Of a stretch of 64,000 bases of DNA, positions 54,064-63,650 are shown piece by piece. A program made the position numbers and the translations under genes. The stretch lies in contig JAIESC010000001.1 of NCBI GenBank assembly GCA_019746355.1, forward strand, positions 1 through 64,000, written 5' to 3'. The stretch is from Xanthobacteraceae bacterium (GTDB lineage: Bacteria; Pseudomonadota; Alphaproteobacteria; Rhizobiales; Xanthobacteraceae). Under the pieces are notes generated by a model. That model was not told where the DNA came from. It did no database searches and saw only the letters and a program-made list of their open reading frames with translations. Numbering within the stretch: the first letter of the stretch is position 1; every line of letters starts with the position of its first letter.

Positions 54064-54190
54064 CTAAAGCGGGATGACTTTTCTTCGAATCGTCATCCCG
54101 CTTTAGCTTCTTAATTGAGCATGATCTTTTCCGAAAACCGCTTCACACCCCGGATCAAGTCCGGGGCAGGCTTTTTCGGGATCATGCTCT
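54064..54190. repeat. Two palindromes upstream of the receptor gene, family C
   Basis: First, CTAAAGCGGGATGAC (54064-54078) and GTCATCCCGCTTTAG (54092-54106) are perfectly complementary. Second, GAGCATGATCTTTTCCGAAAA (from 54117) pairs with TTTTCGGGATCATGCTC (to 54190) around an inner CCCCGGATCAAGTCCGGGG stem. The right arm of the second ends at the stop codon of the amidohydrolase gene. Sequences like the second are dispersed in Bradyrhizobium-type genomes. Confidence 0.8.
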
Positions 54191-55094
54191 AGGCTTCAAG
54201 ACCATAGACTCGCAACGCATTGTCCCGAAGCAAAAGTTGCTTCGCCTCCGGGTTCAGGTCCAGCGCATCGACCTCGTCGAGCGTGCGCTTGAACGCCAGC
54301 ACCGGATAGTCGGTGCCGAACAGCACTTTCCTCCGGCCGTAGGTGTTGATGTAGTGACGGAACGTCGCAGGCCAGTATTTCGGGCTGTGCGCGTCGCAGC
54401 CGATGAAGACGTTCTCGTGCTTCCAGGCCATCGCGATCATCTCGTCGTGCCACGGGATGCCGATGTGGATGCCGATCAGCTTGAGCTCGGGGAAATCGCA
54501 GGCGATGTCGTCGAGGCAGATCGGCCGGCCGGTGCTGCGCAGCGGGCGCTGGTCGTAATAGACCAGCGACTGGCCGACCTGCATCTGGATCGGCACGCCG
54601 AGCTCGCAGCACTTGGCGTAGAATGGATAGTAGCGCCGGTCGTTCGGCGGAAGCTCGAACCAGTGCGGATAGGTGTGCGCGCCGATGAAGCCGAGCTCCT
54701 TCACCGCACGCTCGAGATGGCGCAGGCCGCGCATGCCCTCGGTCGGGTCGATGCCGGCCAGACCGCTGAAGCGGTCCGGATGTTGCGCGACGGCTTCGGC
54801 GATCCACTCGTACGGCATGTGCCAGGCGCCGGGCGTGCCCTCCTGGCCGAGCTTGCAGGCCACCAGAAACGCGCGCTCGATCCCGGCCGCATCCATCTGC
54901 GCGAGCATCTGCTCGAGCGTGACCGACTGCACGTCCTCGGCGGCCCGGCCGATCTTTTTGGTGTGGAATTCGCGCGTCCAGGCCGGCCGCGCGGCGACGA
55001 TGCGCGGCGTCAGCGGGTTGACGACGATGTCGATGGCGCGAGCGCTTGATTGGCTTGGGCTCAATTTGCTTGTGCTCAGTTTGCTTGGGCCCAA
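54189..55094 (-). CDS. Amidohydrolase family 2 protein (ACMSD-like fold)
   Basis: About 301 residues. Metal-dependent hydrolase stretches are QMDAAGIERAFLVACKLGQEG, VKELGFIGAHTYPHWFELPPNDRRYYPFYAKCCELGVPIQMQVGQS, LIGIHIGIPWHDEMIAMAWKHENVFIGCDAHSPKYWP and KVLFGTDYPVLAF (the Asp of GTDYP is a metal ligand). It is a hydrolase or decarboxylase of aromatic or cyclic substrates. The start is unusual: no ATG precedes the domain, and the first codons (TTG 55094 or later TTG) lie in a 44-bp tandem repeat. Confidence 0.75.
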   Translation of the reverse strand: MGPSKLSTSKLSPSQSSARAIDIVVNPLTPRIVAARPAWTREFHTKKIGRAAEDVQSVTLEQMLAQMDAAGIERAFLVACKLGQEGTPGAWHMPYEWIAEAVAQHPDRFSGLAGIDPTEGMRGLRHLERAVKELGFIGAHTYPHWFELPPNDRRYYPFYAKCCELGVPIQMQVGQSLVYYDQRPLRSTGRPICLDDIACDFPELKLIGIHIGIPWHDEMIAMAWKHENVFIGCDAHSPKYWPATFRHYINTYGRRKVLFGTDYPVLAFKRTLDEVDALDLNPEAKQLLLRDNALRVYGLEA

Positions 55095-55172
55095 TTGGTT
55101 GGGCTCAATTTGCTTGTGCTCAGTTTGCTTGGGCCCAATTGGTTGGGCTCAATTGGTTGGGCTCAATTGGTT
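55057..55172. repeat. Tandem repeat, two 44-bp units then two 14-bp units
   Basis: Units at 55057-55100 and 55101-55144 are identical; each ends in GGGCCCAATTGGTT. They are followed by GGGCTCAATTGGTT twice (55145-55158, 55159-55172). The array overlaps the presumed 5' end of the amidohydrolase gene, so copy-number changes would alter its leader or N-terminus. Confidence 0.9.
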
Positions 55173-55596
55173 CGTCTCCGGGCCGCCGGCCGGCAGCAAG
55201 CGACGGGGAGTTTATCGCAATGTCGCGGCGTTCGACGCAATAAGTTCCCGCCGAAGCCATGCAGCACAGGCGCCCGCAGCTCTGCCGGATCGAGCTCTAC
55301 CGGGGAGGTCGGAACAAAAAACCTCAACGTCACGGCCGGTCAGCCGATTTGCGGGTGGGCCGGTTGGACATGATACACTTCGAGACCTGCGTGCCCGGGA
55401 CCAGGCAGAACTCGAGCTGGAAGGTGGGCAACCCGGACCGGCGAGCCTCCGCAATCCCACCAAACTGCTGCTCGGGCTTGCCGCGCACGGCATCCGCCAG
55501 CGGTGAAAAGCAGCCATGAGCGCTCCGGCCGCAGCAGCGGGATCGCCAAAACACCGCCGTTGCCGCGTCCTGCCCCTTGGGCTATGGAGAGCGCGG

Positions 55597-55673
<77 letters not shown>

Positions 55674-55915
55674 ACCTCCCATCATCATGAGCACGAGAGT
55701 ATGAACGGCAGGCATACCGGATTCGGCGGTCAATCGGCCGGTCTTGGGCAAAATCGCCGGCGATAATTGGCGCCGTTGCTTGTCACGGCGTAAGGCATTC
55801 CCACATCACTCTATTCGTCGGTCAATGCGGCCGCTCCTCATCGCGAACGTGCACCGGCCATCCATACGGTTCGAATCGTTGTTTCGAACGGCAACCCATC
55901 AAGGTCTGACATTTC

Positions 55916-57877
55916 GTGACATTCTTGCCCACAAGCCCCCCGCTCGCCCGAGCCCTGGATGAGCGCAGGTACACCGAGCCAACGCCTGTGCAAACGGCGG
56001 TGCTTGCAAATGCAGCCATCGGCCGCGATCTGCTGGTTTCAGCACAAACCGGTTCAGGCAAGACTGTTGCCTATGGATTATCGATTGCGAAGAATCTTCT
56101 CGGCGACACGGATCGTTTCGAAAGAAGCGCCAAGCCGCTGGCATTGATCGTCGCGCCGACGCGAGAGCTTGCCATGCAGGTGCAGCGCGAACTCGCGTGG
56201 CTCTATCAACATACTGGAGCGCGTATTGTTTCCTGCGTCGGTGGCATGGATCCGCGCCGTGAACGGCGTGAGCTTGGCATCGGCGCGCATATCGTGGTTG
56301 GAACGCCAGGGCGGCTATGCGACCACTTGCGGCGCGGCGGTCTCGACGTCTCGGAATTGAAAGCCGTCGTGCTCGACGAGGCCGATGAAATGCTCGATCT
56401 GGGCTTCCGGGAGGATTTGGAATCCATCCTCAAAACCACGCCGGACACCCGCCGCACATTGTTGTTCTCGGCGACACTGCCGCGCGGCATCGTGGCGTTG
56501 GCCAAGCAATTCCAGAAAAACGCCTTTCGCGTCGAAGTCACAGGCGGCGAACGCGGCCATGCCGATATTGAGTACCGCGCCATCAGGGTCGTCGCGCACG
56601 ATGTCGAGCACGCTGTCGTCAACGTGCTGCGATATTTTGAATCACCAGGCGCGCTTGTCTTTTGCAACACGAGAAATGCCGTCCGGCATTTGCAGGCGGC
56701 GCTCCTGGAGCGCGGATTCTCGGTGGTCGCCCTATCGGGAGAGTTGACGCAGAACGAGCGGACGCACGCGCTGCAGGCTCTGCGGGACGGACGTGCGCGC
56801 GTCTGTGTGGCCACCGATGTGGCGGCGCGTGGCATCGACCTGCCGAACCTTGGTCTCGTCATTCATGCAGAATTGCCAAATGACCCAGAGGTTATGCAGC
56901 ATCGTTCCGGCCGCACCGGCCGGGCGGGCCGGAAGGGCGTGAGTGTATTGTTGGTGCCTCCGTCGCGCCGTCGGCGCGTAGAAATAATGCTTGACCAAGC
57001 TGGCATTGCCGCCGTGTGGGGCCCTGCTCCCCAGTCGGAAGAAATCCGCAAACTCGATCAGCAACGCATACTGCTGGATCCTCTTTTGGCGGAGGAGTCG
57101 ACCGAGGACGATCTGACGCTGGCGCGCGCGTTGCTCGCCGAGCGGTCGCCCGAAGATGTCGCCGCGGCGCTGGCTCGGGTTTATCGCTCGCGGCTTCCTT
57201 CGCCCGAAGACATCCGCGATCCCGGCCAAGGCGGTGGTCGATCGCGCGACGATCGCGGCGAAAGACGAATGGGCCGCAACGCGGGCGATGACGAGAGCCG
57301 TGTGGGACAAGAATCGAGGAAGAAAAAACCCGGGTTTCGCCACAGCCTGGCGGAGGGCAGCGTATGGTTTCGCGCCAGCATCGGACGTCAGAAGAATGCC
57401 GAAGCCCGCTGGCTGCTTCCGATGATCTGCCGTCGGGGCAATATCGGCAAGGAGGACATCGGAGCAATCAGAATTTACCTGGCGCACACCGAATTCGAGA
57501 TTTCGGCGCAGGCTGCGGAGCAGTTTTCAGTCAACCTGAAGCGCCCCGACAAGGAAGAGAACATCCGCATCGAGGCGCTAGCGGCCGGCCCGCAAGGCGA
57601 AGCGTCTGAAAAGGGTGCCGACAAAACTGCGGACAACCGCAAAGCATACGAGGGCAGGGCGCGTCAGAGTGATAAGCCCCGCTTCGAGCGGCGCCAGAAG
57701 CCTCATGGTGAGGCCGCTGGCGAAGCCCCGTCAAAATTCGATAACAAGCCCGACTTGGATAAAAGGCAACGACACAAACACAAGCCTACTCATGCGGGGC
57801 AGCTACGGCGTGGCCACGCGCCGTTTGTAAAGCCAGCATTCGGCAAGAAGCCGGAGAAAAATAAGTATCGCCGTTGA
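55916..57877 (+). CDS. DEAD-box RNA helicase (DeaD/CsdA-like)
   Basis: 653 residues from a GTG at 55916. Helicase motifs in order: Q-motif region PTPVQTAVL, AQTGSGKT, PTRELAMQV, GTPGRL, VLDEADEML, SAT, LVFCNTRN, VATDVAARGID and HRSGRTGRAGRKG. A C-terminal domain similar to the RNA-binding DbpA/CsdA region (RASIGRQKNAEARWLLPMICRRGNIGKEDIGAIRIY) is followed by a basic tail rich in K, R and P. It probably unwinds rRNA or mRNA during ribosome assembly or cold. Codon use is a little less GC-biased than in core genes. Confidence 0.9.
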   Translation: MTFLPTSPPLARALDERRYTEPTPVQTAVLANAAIGRDLLVSAQTGSGKTVAYGLSIAKNLLGDTDRFERSAKPLALIVAPTRELAMQVQRELAWLYQHTGARIVSCVGGMDPRRERRELGIGAHIVVGTPGRLCDHLRRGGLDVSELKAVVLDEADEMLDLGFREDLESILKTTPDTRRTLLFSATLPRGIVALAKQFQKNAFRVEVTGGERGHADIEYRAIRVVAHDVEHAVVNVLRYFESPGALVFCNTRNAVRHLQAALLERGFSVVALSGELTQNERTHALQALRDGRARVCVATDVAARGIDLPNLGLVIHAELPNDPEVMQHRSGRTGRAGRKGVSVLLVPPSRRRRVEIMLDQAGIAAVWGPAPQSEEIRKLDQQRILLDPLLAEESTEDDLTLARALLAERSPEDVAAALARVYRSRLPSPEDIRDPGQGGGRSRDDRGERRMGRNAGDDESRVGQESRKKKPGFRHSLAEGSVWFRASIGRQKNAEARWLLPMICRRGNIGKEDIGAIRIYLAHTEFEISAQAAEQFSVNLKRPDKEENIRIEALAAGPQGEASEKGADKTADNRKAYEGRARQSDKPRFERRQKPHGEAAGEAPSKFDNKPDLDKRQRHKHKPTHAGQLRRGHAPFVKPAFGKKPEKNKYRR

Positions 57878-58567
57878 GACGATGCGTGCCGGGTCATTGA
57901 ATAGCAGGCAGCCCTTTGATGCGCGGCTTAAATATTATATCGCAATTTCAATGAAATAAGAGTTCGCAGCTTTGTTCTGACCGGCGCGCCATTCTTCCAC
58001 CGTGGCCGTAACAGACGAAGTCGGACACTCCTCCAATACTGTTCGCGGAGGCTGCCGATATCGTTGTCGCGCCAGGGCGCCGGCAGGCTCGATTGCTCGC
58101 AGAAGCGCGCGCTGTACGTCGAGCCCTCTGTCGCGTTCAGTGTGAAGGCGCGGTCGTTCGCGACGTCGTACGTGACGTTCCGGGGCGCCTCGCTCCCCGC
58201 CTCGCAAATCACGGCAGTGCTCGATGACGCAATAGCGGGTCGGCCCGAGCTTCTCGGTTTTCGTGAACGTCGCGCTGCGCCGGTCCAGGCGCCGCATGGT
58301 GGCTCCCGACAGGGGAGACCAGTCTCACGCCGGCAAGGGCGTGATTGCCGGATGGAGAGCTTGCTCCAACGCATCGAGCACCAAGACCCGCATGCGCCGT
58401 TCGCGAGACGCGCCAGCCGACGATGCGGCTGGCGCAGGCCTCAAATCAACGAGGGCGACATGGACGGAGCCTGACCAGGTCGCCGCGCCCATGACATCGG
58501 CGACCCAGAGTGGATTCGGCCCAGGGCCTTGAACCGCCGGGCCTGAAGTTCCTCGTGGTGGTCTGCC
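57878..58567. other. Region without a confident gene; possible decayed coding sequence
   Basis: 690 nt between the helicase and the cytochrome gene. On the minus strand, pieces in two frames look protein-like (TFTKTEKLGPTRYCVIEHC and then AVICEAGSEAPRNVTYDVANDRAFTLNATEGSTYSARFCEQSS near 58250-58060), which suggests a gene broken by frameshift. It is not recognised. Near 58280-58460 there is a GC-rich stretch with no supported frame. Confidence 0.35.
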
Positions 58568-59107
58568 TTATCTCGAGTTGGTGATCGTTCGGAACTCGGG
58601 CTCCGGAATGAAACCATCGCGATTAGGCATCTGAACCTTCGGCAGACTCTCCTTGTCGAGCTTGCCGTCCTCCGGCAGAAGTCCGTTCAGACTGAGGATA
58701 TAGGCGGAGACCGCATAGGTCTCGTCAACGCTCAGGGATTGCGGTGCCTGATAAGGCATGGCCCTGCGGACGTAGTCGAACAGGGTCGTCGCGTACGGCC
58801 AGTAGCTCCCCACGGTCTTGATCGGCCGCGAAGATGCCAGCGTGCCCTGTCCCCCGACCAGGCGGTCCTTGATCCCGTCCTTGCCGTTGACCCCATGGCA
58901 AACGGCGCAGCTTTCCTCATAGACCTTCTTGCCCTGCAAGACCGTGCCGCTGCCCGCAGGCAGGCCTTTGCCGTCCGGCCGAACATCGATGTCCCAGAGC
59001 TTGATCTCCTCTGGCGTGGCCGGACGACCGAAGTCGGAGGCGACCGCGGCCGAAACCACGAAGCCGGCGACGACTGCGCTCCCGACGAGAGTTCTAAGCG
59101 AGAACAT
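58568..59107 (-). CDS. Periplasmic c-type cytochrome, SoxD-like partner of SoxC
   Basis: 179 residues from ATG 59107. A signal peptide (SAVVAGFVVSAAVAS) is followed by a single haem c site CAVCH at residues 67-71 and a distal Met in AMPYQAP. The first 14 nt overlap the end of soxC, with AAGGGA upstream in soxC. It should take electrons from the sulfite/sulfane dehydrogenase SoxC. It is shorter than classical SoxD, so it could instead be a SorB-type cytochrome. Confidence 0.8.
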   Translation of the reverse strand: MFSLRTLVGSAVVAGFVVSAAVASDFGRPATPEEIKLWDIDVRPDGKGLPAGSGTVLQGKKVYEESCAVCHGVNGKDGIKDRLVGGQGTLASSRPIKTVGSYWPYATTLFDYVRRAMPYQAPQSLSVDETYAVSAYILSLNGLLPEDGKLDKESLPKVQMPNRDGFIPEPEFRTITNSR

Positions 59108-60365
59108 TACGCACCATCCCTTTCTCGTCGATGCTCCACGTTTGCTGCGCATTGTAGTGAAACAGCGCATTCGTCCCCACTCGGTCGATAACGGCCTTGC
59201 GGTCCGGTTGGACGTTGCCCTTGTCGTCTGTCGAGCGGCTGACGATCTTCGTGGGCCTGCCGTCCCAGTTCCAGTCCATCTGGAAGCGGACCTGCGCCTT
59301 AGGCAGAATGGGAAGATTCAGTTGGGCCTGCTTCCAGGACTTGCCGGCGTCTGTGCTGATCTCGACACGCTCGATCTTACCGTAGCCGCTCCAGGCCAAG
59401 CCGGTAATGCGATTGTAGCCGGGTTTGATCTGCATCATTCCGGAGGGCGCGGTGATGACCGAATTGATTTCCTGCACCAGCTGAAACTGGCGGGCCTTTC
59501 CGTTGGCCAGAAGCTGTGTGTAACGGGCGGTCTCCCAGCGGGTCATGAACGGCTGGTCGCCAAATTTCAGACGCCGGAGCCATTTGATGCTCAGATTGCC
59601 TTCCCAGCCCGGGATGAACAGCCGAAGCGGAAACCCATGCGCGGGCCTCAGGGGCTCCCCGTTCTGCCCATAGGCGAGGATGGCCTCTGCCATGACCTCG
59701 TCCGTGAGCGGGATGCTCCGCGCGACGCCAGCGGCATCGCCTCCTTCTGCGAGCATCCAGGTGGACCGGCGATTCTTGCCGACCAGGTCGAGAATGAATG
59801 ACAGCGGCACTCCGGTCCACTCGTGAGTGCTGATCAGGCCATGCGTGTTCTGCACGGTCAGGTTCCCGTCCGCCGTCTTCCAGTTTTCCCAGCCATTGCC
59901 GGTGCATTCGAGGAAGGCGACGCGCGACACCGATGGCATCGCCTTGATGTCGTCCATGGTCAGGACCAGAGACTTTTCGGTCATGCCGTGAACGAGAAGG
60001 CGGTGCTTGGCCGGATCCAGGTCGGGCACGCCGGCGTGGCTGCGCTCATAGTGGAGGTCCGACGGCGTGATGGTTCCCATCAGCTTGTGCAGCGGCGCCT
60101 TCGAATTGATCGCATCGCTCGGGTCGACCTTGCGCATTCCGGGCCCAGCCTCCGGGATGCGGCTGATCTCGACGTGCGGGGATCGTTTGCTGCTTCCCGA
60201 CAAAGGCTCGCCCACCTCGCGCGCCGGGACGTCGGCAAGCGTGTCGGCATAGGCGTGGCCTACAGCAGCAGCTCCCGCTACGCCCGCTGTCGCGGTCAGG
60301 AACCGTCTACGGGAAACAGGCTCCCGTTCCGGGGGCTCGATGGAGATATCGCGTTGTGAGGTCAT
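59094..60365 (-). CDS. soxC: Sulfite/sulfane dehydrogenase molybdenum subunit SoxC
   Basis: 423 residues. A Tat signal (SRRRFLTATAG) directs export with cofactor. The Mo-coordinating Cys154 lies in FLECTGNGWENW; other sulfite-oxidase family signatures are NTHGLISTHEWTGVPL, EPLRPAHGFPLRLFIPGWEGNLSIKWLRRL and the Moco-dimerisation domain. It oxidises sulfite or the sulfane of SoxY-bound sulfur in the periplasm. No soxXYZAB genes are adjacent, so it may work as a stand-alone sulfite detoxifier. The DUF302 gene lies upstream in the same operon. Confidence 0.9.
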   Translation of the reverse strand: MTSQRDISIEPPEREPVSRRRFLTATAGVAGAAAVGHAYADTLADVPAREVGEPLSGSSKRSPHVEISRIPEAGPGMRKVDPSDAINSKAPLHKLMGTITPSDLHYERSHAGVPDLDPAKHRLLVHGMTEKSLVLTMDDIKAMPSVSRVAFLECTGNGWENWKTADGNLTVQNTHGLISTHEWTGVPLSFILDLVGKNRRSTWMLAEGGDAAGVARSIPLTDEVMAEAILAYGQNGEPLRPAHGFPLRLFIPGWEGNLSIKWLRRLKFGDQPFMTRWETARYTQLLANGKARQFQLVQEINSVITAPSGMMQIKPGYNRITGLAWSGYGKIERVEISTDAGKSWKQAQLNLPILPKAQVRFQMDWNWDGRPTKIVSRSTDDKGNVQPDRKAVIDRVGTNALFHYNAQQTWSIDEKGMVRNVLA

Positions 60366-60419
60366 CCCACCTGTCCTTCTGTTTGGCGACTTGGCGATGT
60401 GTCAGCGGCAAGGCGCTGC

Positions 60420-60908
60420 TCAGTTCGGCGCGGCGATCGCATTCGCAATAAGCTTTTCGGCTGGTGCCAACTTGGCCGCCATGCCACCCGGCAAGCCGTG
60501 CTTGCCTTCGAGGCTTGTCGACGGGTTAAGGGTCACGACGGTCTTTCCCTGCTCGCTCTCGCGGACCAGCACGCGCAAAGGAAGCTCAAGGGCGAAGTCG
60601 GGAGCCGCGATCATCAATGGCGTCCCACCCTTCGGGTTCCCGTAGATCAAGACCGCGGTCGGCGGCATATCGAGACCCACGGACCGGGCCGCCGCACGAT
60701 GATCGATGGTGGCGAAAATCGTGAAACCGTTGCCTTCGAGCACGGATCTCAGGCGACTGACCGTGTCCTTGAACGAATAGGCGCTCTGAAGTTTCACCGG
60801 TTCCTCCGCGGATGCTCCGCCAATCGCGAAGCTGCCCATGGTCAGACCGGTCGCCAGCAGAACGGCCCGGACAGCTCGTGAGGGACTTGAGTGCGGAAGC
60901 GGGCTCAC
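60420..60908 (-). CDS. DUF302 family secreted protein
   Basis: 162 residues. A signal peptide (ending GGASAEE) is followed by the DUF302 core (YSFKDTVSRLRSVLEGNGFTIFATIDHRAAARSVGLDMPPTAVLIYGNPKGGTPLM). A GTG start at 60908 is supported by AAGGAG 8 nt upstream. DUF302 proteins are often found next to redox or sulfur genes and have no settled function. It is the first gene of the operon DUF302 - soxC - cytochrome, 54 nt before soxC. Confidence 0.85.
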   Translation of the reverse strand: MSPLPHSSPSRAVRAVLLATGLTMGSFAIGGASAEEPVKLQSAYSFKDTVSRLRSVLEGNGFTIFATIDHRAAARSVGLDMPPTAVLIYGNPKGGTPLMIAAPDFALELPLRVLVRESEQGKTVVTLNPSTSLEGKHGLPGGMAAKLAPAEKLIANAIAAPN

Positions 60909-61161
60909 CGACAGGCTCCTTGAGATTCACGACATCCAACCTGCAGGCCGCAGACGATGTTCAGCGTTCCGGCAAGGAACCTGTCGCGCTCAGCATGTGA
61001 ACGTGTTCCAGTCGAGCATCGACATCGATGCGTCCTCTTCATTCGGACCAGCCGCCCTATGATAGAGGCCAGTCGCTCTCGCTGCTTGACCGGGCGGTTC
61101 ATTCGCGTGACCGAGCGGATCAAAATTGCTAAGGAACGCGGGGGGCTCTGGAGGACACCGC

Positions 61162-62100
61162 TTGCCTTCCCGCGATGCGTTCGATGAGCTGTCTGCATTG
61201 GCGCCGTTGTTCCGGGTTCGCCCGCAGTTGGAGAGGCTTTGCCAATTCGGAGCCCAATGGGCCTCACCTCACGATCAGCAACCGATCGGTTGGATGCCGT
61301 TTCATCTCGTGGCGAAAGGGAACTGCGTTCTCGATGCCGTGGGCCACACGCCCGTTTCTCTTTCTGCCGGCGATATCGTGCTTCTGCCTCAAGGCGATCG
61401 GCACGTCATGCGGGCACCCGTCACGCCGACGGCCGCACCGTCCGGTTCGGCAGTGGTGATCCGCCCGAATGGGGCGATCGATGTAGCCTCGAATTCGGAC
61501 TCGCCGGAGACGGAACTTATTTGCGGCCGGTTGTCTTTCGAGCAGGGGATGGAGAATCTCGCACAGGCGGCATTGCCCTCCATCATTCTCATACGAGCCG
61601 GCGATGATCCGTCCGTAGCTCGTCTCAGCGAGCTCCTGCGCACGATCCGGGACGAACTCGTTCAAGCTGAACCCGGCGCGCGTGCCATTGGGACGAATCT
61701 GGCAAGTGCCCTGATGATCATGGTGCTGCGGATCCACTTTGATCGCAACGGTGCCAGGGAGGGCATTCTGGGACTGCTCAGCCAGCGCCACACTGCGGGT
61801 GCGGTGCTCGCCATGATCCAGGAGCCAACGAAGCTGTGGAGCCTCGATGACCTGGCGCGAGCCGCGAATACGTCTCGCGCAACGTTGGTAAGAAGTTTCA
61901 AGTCCCTGGTGAAAAAGGCGCCGCTTGCGTTCCTGGCGGATCTCAGGCTCGAGCTGGCCAAATATAGGCTGGCGACGTCGAACCAATGCCTGACCGACAT
62001 CGCGCTCGATGTCGGCTATCAATCGCAAAGCGCTCTGACCCGAGCTTTCAGACGGCGCTTCGATCTCACTCCGACCGAGTTCCGCAAGGGCAGGGCCTGA
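61162..62100 (+). CDS. AraC-family regulator with cupin sensor domain
   Basis: 312 residues from TTG 61162 (GGAGG 7 nt upstream), preferred to a longer frame from 61126. The N-terminal cupin (FHLVAKGNCVLDAVGHTPVSLSAGDIVLLPQGDRHVM) and the C-terminal double helix-turn-helix (WSLDDLARAANTSRATLVRSFKSLVKKAPLAFLADLRLELAKYRLATSNQCLTDIALDVGYQSQSALTRAFRRRFDLTPTEFRKG) are complete. It is divergent from the DUF302-soxC operon and is its likely regulator. Confidence 0.88.
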   Translation: MPSRDAFDELSALAPLFRVRPQLERLCQFGAQWASPHDQQPIGWMPFHLVAKGNCVLDAVGHTPVSLSAGDIVLLPQGDRHVMRAPVTPTAAPSGSAVVIRPNGAIDVASNSDSPETELICGRLSFEQGMENLAQAALPSIILIRAGDDPSVARLSELLRTIRDELVQAEPGARAIGTNLASALMIMVLRIHFDRNGAREGILGLLSQRHTAGAVLAMIQEPTKLWSLDDLARAANTSRATLVRSFKSLVKKAPLAFLADLRLELAKYRLATSNQCLTDIALDVGYQSQSALTRAFRRRFDLTPTEFRKGRA

Positions 62101-62491
62101 CGGCAGCCGCCCCGGGTCAAGATCCACGCCTTCAACCAGCGCACCATTCCTGAAACTGAAGCTACCAAGCGAACGAAGAAGGATGCTGAGGCCTATCCGC
62201 GATCTCTTGCGTAGATGTAACGGTCGCCATCTCTCTTATCTAACTCGGCGGCTCGCTTGGTGAAATCTTCCATGGTGCCCTGCCGTGTGCCCCTGTTCAG
62301 AACCGTGGCCCGCTGCCGCACAAAACGGCCAATAGTCGCCCATAGTCCCGCGCACCTTCCTCTCAGTCGTTGAATGAGAAGAAGCTGGTTCCGACGTAAA
62401 AAGGGATGAGACAGGATTGCGCCGCCCGATCGGCGGCGCAAGGCGGCCTCCACCGAAGCCTTACCAGTACCGGCGGTGGAGGCCCCGGATC

Positions 62492-63540
62492 CTACTCCGG
62501 CTTGACGTTCGCTTCCTTGATGACCTTCTGCCACGCAGCGGTGTCCGACCTGATCGCGTCGGCAAACTGCGCCGCCGTGCCAGCAACCGGGATAAAGCCC
62601 CGCGCCTCGACGTTCTTGCGGACCTCCGGCTTCGCCAGCACCGCGGCGAGATCCTTCTGCACCTTCTCGACGATGGCGGGCGGCGTCCCGGTTGGCGCAA
62701 ACAGTCCGAACCACGAACCCGTGTCGAGGTTGGCGATCCGACCGTCCGTCGCTTCCTTGACGGTCGGAACATCCGGCAGTTGCGACGAGCGCACGTCGGT
62801 GGCGACCGCAAGCGCGCGCAGCTTACCGGCCTCAAGAAGTTGCACGAAATTCGAGACGCCGTTGTAGATCGCGTGGATTTCCCCGCCCAGCATGGCGGTG
62901 ACAGCTTCGTTGGAGCCCTTGTACGGAACGTGGACCAGCTTGATGCCGGCGCTCTGAGCCGTCAGCTCCATGATCAGACGCTGGATGCTGCCGGCGCCGG
63001 ACGAGCCAAACATGATGCTTTCCGGCTTCGCTTTGGCCAGCGCGATGAACTCTTTGAGATCTTTGGCAGGCGTTCCGTTCGTGACGACCAGCAACATCGG
63101 ATTCTTCGCGACCATCGCGATCGGCACCAAATCCTTGTCGACTGAATAGGGCAGGTTCGTCATCAGCGCAGGATTGTCGTGATGCTCTGATCCCCGGCGA
63201 ACAGGAGAGTGTAGCCGTCGGCCGGGCTCTTGGCCGCGGCAAGAGTGCCAATGACGGTGTTGCCGCCAACGCGATTCTCTACAATCGTCGTCTGACCCCA
63301 GTGATCTGCCAGGGCATTGGCTACGATTCTCAAAAGCACGTCAGCGCCGCCGCCGGCCGAGAATGGAATTATCAAGCGGACGTTTCGCTGGGGATAGTCC
63401 TGGTCCTTCACTTGGGCCTTCACTTGGTCCTTCACTTGGGCCTTCAGTTGCGAGACGAAACCGGACACCAGCAGTGCGGTCATCGCGCACATCATCAAAC
63501 TGGTCCAACAGTGCCTTTTGGCAGTTCTGTTCGGCCGCAT
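62492..63540 (-). pseudogene. Bug-family receptor gene split by a frameshift
   Basis: From ATG 63540 (GAGG 7 nt upstream) the frame encodes a signal peptide, a short tandem peptide repeat (KAQVKDQVKAQVKDQ) and the Bug start YPQRNVRLIIPFSAGGGADVLLRIVANALADHWGQTTIVENRVGGNTVIG, then stops at 63165-63163. The rest (MTNLPYSVDKDLVPIAMVAKNPMLLVVTNG...VIKEANVKPE) continues in the next frame. One missing base near 63174-63176 explains the break. The second frame has an ATG overlapping the stop (TGATG), so a separate C-terminal fragment could still be translated. Confidence 0.85.
63405..63450. repeat. 12-bp tandem repeat in the Bug receptor gene
   Basis: CCTTCACTTGGG and CCTTCACTTGGT alternate about four times, which encodes the repeated VKDQ/VKAQ stretch between the signal peptide and the mature receptor. 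Such in-frame expansions are unusual in Bug proteins. Confidence 0.8.
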
Positions 63541-63650
63541 TCCCATTCCTCTTTCCGTTGTTGCTGCGCGTCGAGCCAGGCTGTTTAGCACAGCCCTGAC
63601 CGATGCTGTCATCGCGTCCAACGACAAGGGTATGGTGCGAAACCTGCTGC

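Noticed and set aside
55259..55519. Short frames between the amidohydrolase and tRNA-Arg
   Set aside because: No ribosome site, no family resemblance, competing frames on both strands.
62193..62272. 26-codon minus-strand frame MEDFTKRAAELDKRDGDRYIYARDRG
   Set aside because: It reads protein-like and may be a gene tail, but it is too short and without a ribosome site or context to support a gene.
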